64,000 bases of DNA. Origin: Mucilaginibacter xinganensis. GTDB taxonomy: Bacteria; Bacteroidota; Bacteroidia; Sphingobacteriales; Sphingobacteriaceae. Position numbers and translations under genes: made by a program. The stretch is from positions 1-64,000 of the forward strand of contig JAMFSA010000204.1 in the NCBI GenBank assembly GCA_026225055.1, written 5' to 3'. How positions within the stretch are numbered: the first letter of the stretch is position 1; each line of letters opens with the position of its first letter. Below are positions 53,357-62,142 of this stretch, in pieces. The notes beneath the pieces were generated by a model, which worked only from the letters and a program-made list of their open reading frames with translations, did not search any database and was not told where the DNA came from.

Positions 53357-55972
53357 TTATTTATCCTTATTTATTATAGCGTACAGTTTTATGGTACGGA
53401 TGCCGAAACGTGGCATACTTACTATAACCGATGTTTTGCCGGGAATATCCTTTTGAATAACCAGGTCTTCCCTCTTTTGTCCGTTCAGTTCAATTAATTC
53501 AGCTTTGCTTGCAACGCCATCAAAAGTTATTTTTTGCGGCGAACTGTCACCCTCTGCATTAAATAGGCGAATTGTAAGATCATTGCCATCGGCATTAAGA
53601 GCGGTGATATCATAACCGGTACGCTTTAAGCTTAGCATAGAACGTGACAGATCATTAGCAACCGGGGCTACATCAAGTACTTTAGCTATCAATGGCTCAT
53701 TCCATTTGGTACCTTCGGTCCATATACCGCTTTTGTCCCATTTACCGGCATGCGGTATCAGAGCGTAATGCACATTGGTTGGCCCGGCGATGCTGTAATC
53801 CCTGCCCCATAAGCCTACGCCTGAATATTCAAGAGTAAGCCCTAACGGGAAATCTTCGCCATGGGTGTAGTTAGTGGTATGGTCAGTTAACAGAGACATT
53901 CCGTAGCTATCGTTGCCATCTGTTACATCAACCCAGTTTAAAATAATGTTGTTTTTGATGCTATCCCAACGGGTGAAGAAAGTGTTTTTCAGCCTGCTTT
54001 GTAGTACATCAAAGGGCGCGTTTTTATATACTTTTTGGTTTTTAAGATTTAGCGGGAACATGGTCAGCAGCTTTTCCTTATCGTTATAAAAAGCTTTCCT
54101 GTAATTGGTAAATTTGAACGTTCCGGGTTCGGTGTATTCGCCTATACCGGGATTGCCTTTCCAGTCTATTTTCACTTGCAGATCAATCCTTCGCTGGCCC
54201 TGCGCCACAGTTAGCCATTGGGTAAACGGACTGCCATCTATCGTACCCTTTATTTGCAGTTTAATGCGTTCGGGGCCTTTTTCAACAACGCTTATTACGG
54301 CAGAATTTTCGGTGCTTGAATGAAAACCGCTATCGTTGTAAAAATTGCCGCGCAGTTCGTTAAAGCTTCGTGGATTAGATTGGTCAACAAACTCTTTATT
54401 ATTTAATGTTTTGGCAATGAGGTTTGTTATTGCGCCACCTTTTTTAGGGTCGAGGATGATGGTATACAGGTCGCTTTCTAATTTGTAATTGCCATTAGTT
54501 AGCACAGTAACAGTTAGATTTTTACCAGCAGTTGTTTTTTGGAGTTTAAGCTGATAAGTATTATAGCCAATTGCCGGAACCTCAGCATTAAAAACAATTT
54601 GCGGAACAGCCAAAGCAGAATCACTAACAATTTGTGAACCGACAGGCTTACCTGCACTGGTTAAAACGCTGATGGTTTTGCCCTGCCATTCAGCTGGAAT
54701 AGTAACAGCAACCGATTCGTTACGCACTGTACCAAGGGTGTTGTATACCCTGATGAATTTAGTATCAGCAGTGGTGTTGCCTTTGGCAGATGCAGCAATT
54801 TCGAGGTTTACCACACTATCGGCAATGCGGTTGGTGGTGCCGGTCCAGGTGACTACTTTATCGGCCCAGGTATTGCCTTTGCTGCCATTATAAGGCACTA
54901 TCCAGCAATCATGGTGCTGCGAGAGCAATAAAGGCCTCCAGGCGGCGTCAAAATCAGTTTGAGGGTATGAGATGCCCGAATATACTTTAGTTATCGCAGC
55001 CAACTTCTCCGCGCTGATGAGTTTATTTTCTGAGTAGCGTACTTCCTGTGCTATCTGCTGCAGGATCTGCGAACCCCAAACCAGGCTAACCAATACATCC
55101 TCCTGGGTAAATTTCCAGTTATCGGTAGTGCTTTTTATGGCGATGTTTTCAAAGTAATCGGCCCATGTGGTTGATACTACGGATGGATTGTTCCTGATGA
55201 TGGGGCCCTGTTTCCAGCCGGCATCCTGCAAAGTGAGGCCCACAGGATGTTTGATACCTGCCGCGAAACAAGCCTTCACATATTCGGGCGTATTATATGC
55301 GGCGATAGTTTGCCATGTGGAGCCCGGCTGTAAAGTCTCAACAGCATAGCGTGGCGATGTGATGATCTTTGTACCATCTGGGCCAACCCAGTTAACCAAT
55401 TCGCCGCCATAAGCAGTGGTGTAGCCGCCCCAGCAGGTATTTGGATTTTTTAACGAAGCATATTTAAACCCGTAGGAGGTTAAGATCTGAGGCAAGGCAC
55501 TGGTAAAACAAGGTTCTTCTGATGAATAAGCCGGGAATACAGCAGTAGGAAAGTGGCGTTTTACCATCTTCATACCATAATAAAACTGCCTGATGATACT
55601 TTCTCCTTCTATATCAAACAAATAGCTTTGGGCATAGTCGGGGTTAACGTATTCTATCCGGGCGGTAGCGGAGTTCTGATCTGCAAATAAGGCCCTGAAC
55701 TCATTATAAGCCGCGGAATCTTTAACCTTGGCGTCGTCCCAGGTTTCGGGTTCAATTTCAAGGTTTATTTTCCAGTTGGGGTGTTGCTTTAGCTGATCTG
55801 CCATGAAACGTGTGTTCCAATCGGGGTAATGCCCCCAGATACCGCCATGATAGCCATCGATAAAATAAGACGTTTGGGCATGCACCTGCTGACTGGAGCC
55901 AATTAACGCGAATATGCCTATCCCCAAAAAGCGGAAGCATCCTTTAACAGCTATTATTTTATCCCGAAACAT
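53357..55972 (-). CDS. GH38-type alpha-mannosidase
   Basis: 871 residues from the ATG at 55972; the frame opens 20 codons earlier, but the signal peptide (GIFALIGSSQQVHAQ) is better placed from 55972. The N-terminal domain (about 30-380) resembles GH38: SYFIDGYHGGIWGHYPDWNTRFMADQL, the substrate region PVGLTLQDAGWKQGP, and QHHDCWIVPYN. The C-terminal beta domains resemble GH38C. Alpha-mannosidases of this family remove alpha-1,2/1,3/1,6 mannose from N-glycan-like structures. Some annotations of this subgroup only name a GH38 C-terminal domain, so the exact subfamily is uncertain. It is 82 bp after the DUF5005-like gene. Confidence 0.75.
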   Translation of the reverse strand: MFRDKIIAVKGCFRFLGIGIFALIGSSQQVHAQTSYFIDGYHGGIWGHYPDWNTRFMADQLKQHPNWKINLEIEPETWDDAKVKDSAAYNEFRALFADQNSATARIEYVNPDYAQSYLFDIEGESIIRQFYYGMKMVKRHFPTAVFPAYSSEEPCFTSALPQILTSYGFKYASLKNPNTCWGGYTTAYGGELVNWVGPDGTKIITSPRYAVETLQPGSTWQTIAAYNTPEYVKACFAAGIKHPVGLTLQDAGWKQGPIIRNNPSVVSTTWADYFENIAIKSTTDNWKFTQEDVLVSLVWGSQILQQIAQEVRYSENKLISAEKLAAITKVYSGISYPQTDFDAAWRPLLLSQHHDCWIVPYNGSKGNTWADKVVTWTGTTNRIADSVVNLEIAASAKGNTTADTKFIRVYNTLGTVRNESVAVTIPAEWQGKTISVLTSAGKPVGSQIVSDSALAVPQIVFNAEVPAIGYNTYQLKLQKTTAGKNLTVTVLTNGNYKLESDLYTIILDPKKGGAITNLIAKTLNNKEFVDQSNPRSFNELRGNFYNDSGFHSSTENSAVISVVEKGPERIKLQIKGTIDGSPFTQWLTVAQGQRRIDLQVKIDWKGNPGIGEYTEPGTFKFTNYRKAFYNDKEKLLTMFPLNLKNQKVYKNAPFDVLQSRLKNTFFTRWDSIKNNIILNWVDVTDGNDSYGMSLLTDHTTNYTHGEDFPLGLTLEYSGVGLWGRDYSIAGPTNVHYALIPHAGKWDKSGIWTEGTKWNEPLIAKVLDVAPVANDLSRSMLSLKRTGYDITALNADGNDLTIRLFNAEGDSSPQKITFDGVASKAELIELNGQKREDLVIQKDIPGKTSVIVSMPRFGIRTIKLYAIINKDK

Positions 55973-56019
55973 TTGGTTAAAAAGGTTTATAAGAATTATA
56001 TGGTCTGTAAAGATACAAA

Positions 56020-56033
56020 ACCGGTTTAGCAAA
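56020..56033 (+). promoter_or_regulatory. Candidate LacI-family operator site 3
   Basis: ACCGGTTTAGCAAA in the gap between the DUF5005-like gene and the GH38 gene, about 48 bases upstream of the GH38 start. The longer context AAAACCGGTTTAGC is the most palindromic of the set. Confidence 0.5.
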
Positions 56034-56054
56034 ACAAGAAAAAATTTTAATTTC

Positions 56055-57680
56055 TTATAATCCCATCAAAGAAAATGGCACACGAATACCTTTTATACGA
56101 TAATCATTAGGGTCTTCAGTACCATCGGGGTTTGAGCAGGGGGTTAAACAGGTAGTATTTTTATCGTCGTTCCTGTTATAAAAGTTGATGCAATAAGCGA
56201 TCAGCAGTTCATTATGCCCGTTTTTAAACTCAGCATGGATGGTTGGGTTATAATATACCGGGGCATGGTTTTGTTTGTAATCAGGCAAAGTGTAGATGGT
56301 CTTTTTATTGATGAACGGACCTGTAGGACTGTTACTTACAGATGAATACATATTGCGGGTAGTTACATCGCAGGTAAAACCAAAGTCCATGCTGATGAGT
56401 AAGAACTTGCCGTTAACATACCCTACCGCAATATTATTGGTTGATGCCTTTGCTACTGCCGCGCTTGCAGCAACGCTTGGTTTATCCGCCCAGTTTTTTC
56501 CATCCCAAAACTTCCATTTGGTGGGTGCGGCTGGCGCAAAACGGGCCACGAATACACTGGCAGCCATGTAACCGCCAATGCCGTAAGCATAAATACATCC
56601 ATCCTTAGGGTTGTTAACCATGCCAACCGTGTACACGATGGCAGTTTGGCCGGTCATGCCGGGAACGGGAACCACTTCAACAGGAGGAATGTTGTAGGTG
56701 CTTGTTTCGGTGATCACTCCCAGGTACTGGTTTACGGTATTTAATGTGCCGGCAATCACCTCAATATTATGTACATATATTTTATTCCCAACTTCAATAC
56801 CCGCGCCGGGCCAAAACAAGTTCTTTGGGTTTGCCGGGCGAAAGATCTGCGGGCCATCGCTTGAGATCAGGTTCTTTGTTTTTTCCGGACCCCAGCTGTG
56901 ATCGGCAGGCTGCAATAATGCCGAATTGTGGTAAGGGAAGTAAAGATTACAGTCAAACTCACCCTTCGCATCAACCTGATTATAAAAGGTATCGCCTGTT
57001 ACCCATAGTACTTTGCCTTTGTTCAGGCTATAATAAAGCGGGATAGATGAACCCTCATCAAAGGCGCTTGAACCTGAATTACGCTGAAAAAAGCCAACTA
57101 CGGCATCATCGCGGTAGCTATCGGCCTTAATTGCGTTTAATTTCCAATGCTGAGCGGCGGAATTAATATAGGCAGATTGCGTTAAAGCGCTATCCTTTGA
57201 TAAGGCGTTGTTACTAATAGCCAGTCCGCTCCCTTTATTGGTGATCTTATAATAATTGCCTTGTGCTTTAGTGATTCGCCAATACTGCGCGTCGGTTTGG
57301 TTTGCCCTCGCCTGGGTGATTGACTTGCCTGCAGAAGCGGTTATGTATTTACCGCTGTTGAGGTTCATGATGGTAAAATAACCATTGGTCTGTTTACTGA
57401 TGAGCCATTTTTGCCACCTGTCGGTTGATTTTAGTTCGTTAACTGAAGGTTTAGCTGTTTTTAGCATGGTGCCGTCTTTGAGCTTGTCGCCCAGCACGGT
57501 CTCCCCGGAAACTTCAATAAACCCGGTTTCTTCGGTTGTTGAGATAGTATAAGTATCATAACTATTAGCAAGCGATACCTCAATAGGCTTATGTGTATGC
57601 GTATTTATTTTAGTATTACCTGCGTAACCGGTTGTTGCATATGCCGAAATAAGCAGGGCAAAAAATAATGAAGTCTTCAT
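56055..57680 (-). CDS. Ricin-type lectin plus DUF5005/DUF4185-like propeller protein
   Basis: 541 residues with signal peptide (ending TGYAG, about 20). Residues about 75-185 form a ricin-like beta-trefoil (WQKWLISKQTNGYFTIMNLNSGKYITASAG; QYWRITKAQGNYYKITNKGSGLAIS; QHWKLNAIK), a carbohydrate-binding module. The remainder, starting DDAVVGFFQRNSGSSAFDEGSSIPLYY and including LWVTGDTF, is a propeller-like domain of the DUF5005/DUF4185 type, whose function I cannot state with confidence. Probably a secreted glycan-binding or glycan-cleaving protein. Confidence 0.75.
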   Translation of the reverse strand: MKTSLFFALLISAYATTGYAGNTKINTHTHKPIEVSLANSYDTYTISTTEETGFIEVSGETVLGDKLKDGTMLKTAKPSVNELKSTDRWQKWLISKQTNGYFTIMNLNSGKYITASAGKSITQARANQTDAQYWRITKAQGNYYKITNKGSGLAISNNALSKDSALTQSAYINSAAQHWKLNAIKADSYRDDAVVGFFQRNSGSSAFDEGSSIPLYYSLNKGKVLWVTGDTFYNQVDAKGEFDCNLYFPYHNSALLQPADHSWGPEKTKNLISSDGPQIFRPANPKNLFWPGAGIEVGNKIYVHNIEVIAGTLNTVNQYLGVITETSTYNIPPVEVVPVPGMTGQTAIVYTVGMVNNPKDGCIYAYGIGGYMAASVFVARFAPAAPTKWKFWDGKNWADKPSVAASAAVAKASTNNIAVGYVNGKFLLISMDFGFTCDVTTRNMYSSVSNSPTGPFINKKTIYTLPDYKQNHAPVYYNPTIHAEFKNGHNELLIAYCINFYNRNDDKNTTCLTPCSNPDGTEDPNDYRIKGIRVPFSLMGL

Positions 57681-57822
57681 TTTACAAACCTTGTGTTTAA
57701 GCTAACGGCTTTTGATTCAAATTTAATTATTTAATACAGTTTAAATAATCCTGGCAGGGGTTGATTTTATTGGACTATTTATAATTGGCGTGGTAAAAAT
57801 AAATTAATATTTGGACTAAAGA

Positions 57823-57836
57823 AACGATTTAGCAAA
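57823..57836 (+). promoter_or_regulatory. Candidate LacI-family operator site 4
   Basis: AACGATTTAGCAAA between the divergent DUF5005-like and GH2 genes, 61 bases before the GH2 start and 143 before the other. It is placed to serve both. Confidence 0.5.
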
Positions 57837-57896
57837 ATATTTATAAATTGCAACGCTCTACAAAACCTACGTTATAAACCGGAATAATACTTAAAC

Positions 57897-60551
57897 ATGA
57901 AACCAACTTTCAGGCTTATTGCTCTTGTTATTTGCTTCGCGCTGCTGAAAATCTCCGCGAATGCGCAAAATAATGTATTCACTCATTTAAAATGGAAGCT
58001 GATGCCGCAAAGTGATGCTTATACTGCGACACAGGTATCAACAGCGGGCTTCCATACCGGTAACTGGATTGATGCCGTGGTGCCGGGGACTGTATTTTAC
58101 TCGTACGTAATAGCCGGGAAAGAAAGCAACCCTGATTATGCCGATAACATTTATAAGGTTGACAAAGCGAAATACAACAAACCCTATTGGTACCGAACTG
58201 AATTTTCGGGCAAAGGTCTGTTGGCAGGAAAAAGAATGTGGCTCAACTTTAACGGGGTTAATAAACGCGCTGAAGTTTACTTTAACGGCAGGCATATAGG
58301 TACGATCAAAGGTTTAATGGAACGCGGCAATTATGATATTACCCGCCTGATCAACAAAAACGGCAGTAATGCTATTGCTGTGTTAATAGTGCCGCCAAAT
58401 ACCGATCACGGCCTGGCTAACCGTGAAAGCCCTACTTACCTGAGCAGCGGCAGTTGGGATTGGATGCCCGCCGTACCCGGCCTGAACAGTGGTATTACCG
58501 ATACCGTTGCCCTTACCACTACAGGCCCGGTGACTATTGAAGACCCGTGGATACACACAGAACTACCCAATAAAAACCTGGCTAACTTAACGGTTAATGT
58601 TAAGCTAAATAATGCAACGACTCAAACCGTAAAAGGCCAGTTGAAAGTGACCATCAATCCGGGAAACATCATCATCAATACTCCGGTTACTTTGGCAGGG
58701 AGCAGCAGCCAATCAGTTGATCTTGATAGAACTAAATTCGCGCAGCTAAGTATAAAAAAACCGAAATTATGGTGGCCCAATGGTTATGGTGGCAAAGCCG
58801 ACGGAACGCAATACCTGTATACCTGTAAGGTTAATTTCGAGGTTGACGGTACAACACCGTCCGACGCGGTGGTTAAGACATTCGGCATAAGGAAAATAAC
58901 ATCGGATACTACGACGCTTAACGGGCCGGTGCGTGTTTATGTGAATGATGTGCCTGTGCTGCTGAAAGGTGGCAACTGGGGCATGTCGGACTATATGCTG
59001 AAGGTACGCGGGAAAGATTATGATACCCGCATCCGTTTTCACCAGGATATGAACTTTAACGTGATCAGGAACTGGACCGGGGAAGTAACCGACGATGCTT
59101 TCTATAATTATTGCGATAAGTATGGCATTATGGTTTGGGATGATTTTTGGCTAAATAACTTTGGTCCGATTGATAGTTTGGCGATATTTAAGAGTAATGC
59201 CATTGAAAAAGTTAAAAAACTGCGCGACCATCCATCAATTGTAATATGGTGTGGCGCTAATGAGGGTGTGCCCGGTGGTGACCCGAACGGTCCGCTGAGC
59301 ACGGTCATTAAAAATGCGATTGCGGATAATGATAACCAAGACAGGCTATATTTTCCCCGTTCAAACGCGGGGGTAACTAATCCTAATTTTTCTATCCATG
59401 GCGGCAGCAAAAACTTGTCGGGCAGCGGGATATGGGGTAATGTTGATCCGAAAACATATTTTACTGATCCCAAAAATGGCTATTTATTTTCAAAGGATTC
59501 CTATGGGATGCGCAGCGAACTGGGCACGGCAACCTTTGTGAATGTAGAGAGCTTTAAGAAGTTTATGCCGCAGGATTATTGGGTTGCCCCTACCCCCGAA
59601 TCGGTGAATAGCAGTACTAATATGTGGGCAAAACACTATTTCAGTACCAATGGCGAGCTGGGCGGTGGATCGCAGCCGGTGAAGTATATAAATGATATTA
59701 ACCATAGTTATGGCAATGCTACATCGCTGGAAGATTTTTGTAAAAAGGCCCAGCTAATGAACATGGAAACCATGAAAGCCATGTACGAAGCATGGAACGA
59801 CCACATGTGGAAAGATGCTACCGGTATGCTGATATGGATGAGCCAATCCGCTTACCCGAGTATGATATGGCAAACCTATGATTACTATTATGACCTTACA
59901 GGTGCTTATTTCGGAGCCAAAACCGCTTGTGAACCTATCCATATACAATGGAATGCCGCCACAAATTCGGTAAAGGTGATCAACAATAAACCGTACGACC
60001 TGAAAGGTTTAACAGCAGAAGCCACTATTTATAATATGGACGGTAAAATTGTACCTGCCTATACGTTGAAAAAGACGTTGGATGTAAGCTCAACCTCAGC
60101 TACCGAGGCTTTTGAGATTTTTAAGGGCAGCGGAAATCTACCTAAATTATCAGCCGTTCACTTTTTAAAATTGAAATTGTATGATGCTACTGGCCATGTG
60201 CTATCGGATAACTTTTACTGGATCGGCAATACATATTTAGACTACACCGATCTGAACAAAATGCCATCGGTGGGTGCCGGTTTATACGCAAGTAAACCCA
60301 AAGTAACCCTTGCAAAAAACGGGATTAACAAGCTGCTTACTTATACCATTACCAACAGCTCAAAAAGCACCGCGGCATTTGGCATCAGGGCGCAAATGTT
60401 GAATAGTGTAGGCAAACAAATTCTGCCTGCTATATACAGCGATGGCTATTTTTCATTAATGCAGGGCGAATCAAAAGTGCTTACTGTGGAGATTGATCCG
60501 AAGCTGTTGGGGGTGGGTTATAGGTTGGATATGAAGACTTATAATAATTAA
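57897..60551 (+). CDS. GH2 family exo-beta-glycosidase (mannosidase or glucosaminidase type)
   Basis: 884 residues with signal peptide (ending ISANAQ, about 24). GH2 sugar-binding domain (about 45-210: WIDAVVPGTVFYSYVIAG, PYWYRTEFSG, WLNFNGVNKRAEVYFNG), Ig-like domain, and TIM barrel. The acid/base is Glu456 in VIWCGANEGVPGG, the nucleophile Glu541 in GMRSELGTATF. The overall pattern is closest to exo-beta-D-glucosaminidase/beta-mannosidase-type GH2 enzymes (the loop PWYR..ELPGNVH-like region and GANEG instead of the beta-galactosidase GNES), which suits a locus for N-glycan-like mannans. The exact specificity is unsure. Confidence 0.85.
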   Translation: MKPTFRLIALVICFALLKISANAQNNVFTHLKWKLMPQSDAYTATQVSTAGFHTGNWIDAVVPGTVFYSYVIAGKESNPDYADNIYKVDKAKYNKPYWYRTEFSGKGLLAGKRMWLNFNGVNKRAEVYFNGRHIGTIKGLMERGNYDITRLINKNGSNAIAVLIVPPNTDHGLANRESPTYLSSGSWDWMPAVPGLNSGITDTVALTTTGPVTIEDPWIHTELPNKNLANLTVNVKLNNATTQTVKGQLKVTINPGNIIINTPVTLAGSSSQSVDLDRTKFAQLSIKKPKLWWPNGYGGKADGTQYLYTCKVNFEVDGTTPSDAVVKTFGIRKITSDTTTLNGPVRVYVNDVPVLLKGGNWGMSDYMLKVRGKDYDTRIRFHQDMNFNVIRNWTGEVTDDAFYNYCDKYGIMVWDDFWLNNFGPIDSLAIFKSNAIEKVKKLRDHPSIVIWCGANEGVPGGDPNGPLSTVIKNAIADNDNQDRLYFPRSNAGVTNPNFSIHGGSKNLSGSGIWGNVDPKTYFTDPKNGYLFSKDSYGMRSELGTATFVNVESFKKFMPQDYWVAPTPESVNSSTNMWAKHYFSTNGELGGGSQPVKYINDINHSYGNATSLEDFCKKAQLMNMETMKAMYEAWNDHMWKDATGMLIWMSQSAYPSMIWQTYDYYYDLTGAYFGAKTACEPIHIQWNAATNSVKVINNKPYDLKGLTAEATIYNMDGKIVPAYTLKKTLDVSSTSATEAFEIFKGSGNLPKLSAVHFLKLKLYDATGHVLSDNFYWIGNTYLDYTDLNKMPSVGAGLYASKPKVTLAKNGINKLLTYTITNSSKSTAAFGIRAQMLNSVGKQILPAIYSDGYFSLMQGESKVLTVEIDPKLLGVGYRLDMKTYNN

Positions 60552-60566
60552 ATTAAAGAAGCAAAA

Positions 60567-60599
60567 AGACTTACGAAGTTTTAAAAACTTCGTAAGTCT
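60567..60599. repeat. Palindromic element, 16-bp arms
   Basis: AGACTTACGAAGTTTT (60567-60582), one base, then its exact complement (60584-60599). It lies in the gap after the GH2 gene and could fold into a hairpin at the transcript end. It looks like a dispersed element, since similar palindromes recur in related genomes (recalled, not checked). Confidence 0.75.
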
Positions 60600-60611
60600 G
60601 GGTAAACAATT

Positions 60612-60706
60612 CTTGTCATTTCGACCGGAGGGAGAAATCTTCTGCAATAATATATGGCGCAAATGCCTGGCGAAAAAGATTTCTCGCTATCGCTCGAAAT
60701 GACAAG
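60612..60706. repeat. REP-like element with two nested inverted repeats
   Basis: Outer arms 60612-60624 (CTTGTCATTTCGA) and 60694-60706 are exact complements; inner arms 60632-60641 (GAGAAATCTT) and 60676-60685 are also exact. The GTCATTTCGA...GAAATCTT composition matches a common genomic repeat family. It sits between convergent GH2 and SGNH genes, adjacent to the palindrome at 60567. Confidence 0.75.
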
Positions 60707-60728
60707 ATGGTAAACACAAGGCTGGTAA

Positions 60729-62123
60729 TTAATTCAACAACTCAATCTCAAAATTATGCGCTACCGGTTTATTAATTAAATAGATCTGATCGGTTAACAA
60801 ATCCATCTCTTTTTGCCATGCATCGCGTACGCTTTTAAACCTGGCTTTTTGGTAGGTTGGGATGGTAACGCCTACAAAAAAATCCTTTTTGGCATATTTC
60901 TGTAATGAATCCATTGTGGCTTCGCTATCATTAAACAACATGCCTTTTGGCTTTAAAATGGAATAATGGATCCAGTAATATTCACGTAACCTGCGCTCTA
61001 TTTCCCAGCGTTCCTCGTTCAGGTGCATTATGGCTAGTGACTGCTGGTATTGCGGTGTAGCGGTTAGCTGCGCCAGGTTAATGCCATCGTTATAAGCCTT
61101 GCCATCCCATGTTCCTATGGCTTTACCGTCAATAGTAAGGGCGTAGGTTTTTGTTTGGTCAAGGCCTTTTACACGCAGTATTTCCTGGTCGTAATCATTC
61201 ATGAATGGTATCAGCTTTAAAGCCTGTGCCTGCGACCGTTGCGGCCTGCCGAAACCACTTGGGATGGTATCAATCGGGTAAGGCAATGAGTTGGCAAGGT
61301 ATGCGAATTTTGTAGTACTACCATTTGCTGCCAATCCGGTTATTTTGCAGTTGATTTGCCGTTCAATTTTATTGTTTTTAGTGTTGATTACCACATCAGC
61401 CACCTTGGTACCGGCTAATCCTTGCGCGTTCAGGAAAACGTAGGCCATAACCATTTGCCCGTCGTTTGTGGGATGGATGCGGTCGGCATCCTGCATGGTA
61501 AAGGTTGAATCAGTGCGTTGTTCACGCTGGCTGATCTGTGTCATCGGCGTATTAAAATCAACAAAACCCCAATTATTTTCTTTGGCTGTTTTTTGTTGTT
61601 CGGCGGCTATAACCAACATGGCCGAATTCTTTTTTAAAAGCGGCCTGACCTTAATTTTCGACGTTTCATCATAAGGCGATGAGGCGATCATGACCTTTTT
61701 TATTTCGGGATGCTGTTTCAGCTCGGCTTTGATCAGTTCAAAACTTTGTAAGGACACCTTCACTTTTTGTCCGTAGAGAGAATCAGCCTTAGCAGCAGGA
61801 TAAAGCTCATATCCGGTATCATTCATACCAAAAGTGAGGGTCATAACGGTTGGCTTTTTTGCAAACACATCGGTATTAAGGCGTTCCAGCATTTGTTTGG
61901 ATACGTCCCCCCCTATCCCGGCATTAAAACAATCGATGCGCATATTAGGGAAATGGGTCATGTAATACAACCAGATGTAGGAGTGGTAATGCCCGCCATC
62001 CGTTATGCTGTTCCCCATAAAAACAACCCTGTCGCCCTGTGCAAAAGGCTTAAGCTTTGTTTGAGGATATCCTTTTAAAACTGAAAATAAGATGAGGGTA
62101 AGAACCAGTAATCTCCTGTACAT
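60729..62123 (-). CDS. SGNH/GDSL hydrolase family protein (copy 2)
   Basis: 464 residues with a signal peptide (ending LKGYPQ, about 21). Same architecture as the gene at 49503: GNSITDGGHYHS with Ser39, GIGGDVSK, GMNDTGY and DRIHPTNDGQMVMAYVF. The two share most motifs and are clear paralogues. Likely a glycan deacetylase or esterase. It follows the GH78 gene by 19 bp in the same operon. Confidence 0.87.
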   Translation of the reverse strand: MYRRLLVLTLILFSVLKGYPQTKLKPFAQGDRVVFMGNSITDGGHYHSYIWLYYMTHFPNMRIDCFNAGIGGDVSKQMLERLNTDVFAKKPTVMTLTFGMNDTGYELYPAAKADSLYGQKVKVSLQSFELIKAELKQHPEIKKVMIASSPYDETSKIKVRPLLKKNSAMLVIAAEQQKTAKENNWGFVDFNTPMTQISQREQRTDSTFTMQDADRIHPTNDGQMVMAYVFLNAQGLAGTKVADVVINTKNNKIERQINCKITGLAANGSTTKFAYLANSLPYPIDTIPSGFGRPQRSQAQALKLIPFMNDYDQEILRVKGLDQTKTYALTIDGKAIGTWDGKAYNDGINLAQLTATPQYQQSLAIMHLNEERWEIERRLREYYWIHYSILKPKGMLFNDSEATMDSLQKYAKKDFFVGVTIPTYQKARFKSVRDAWQKEMDLLTDQIYLINKPVAHNFEIELLN

Positions 62124-62142
62124 GTCTTTATTGTAAATCGAC

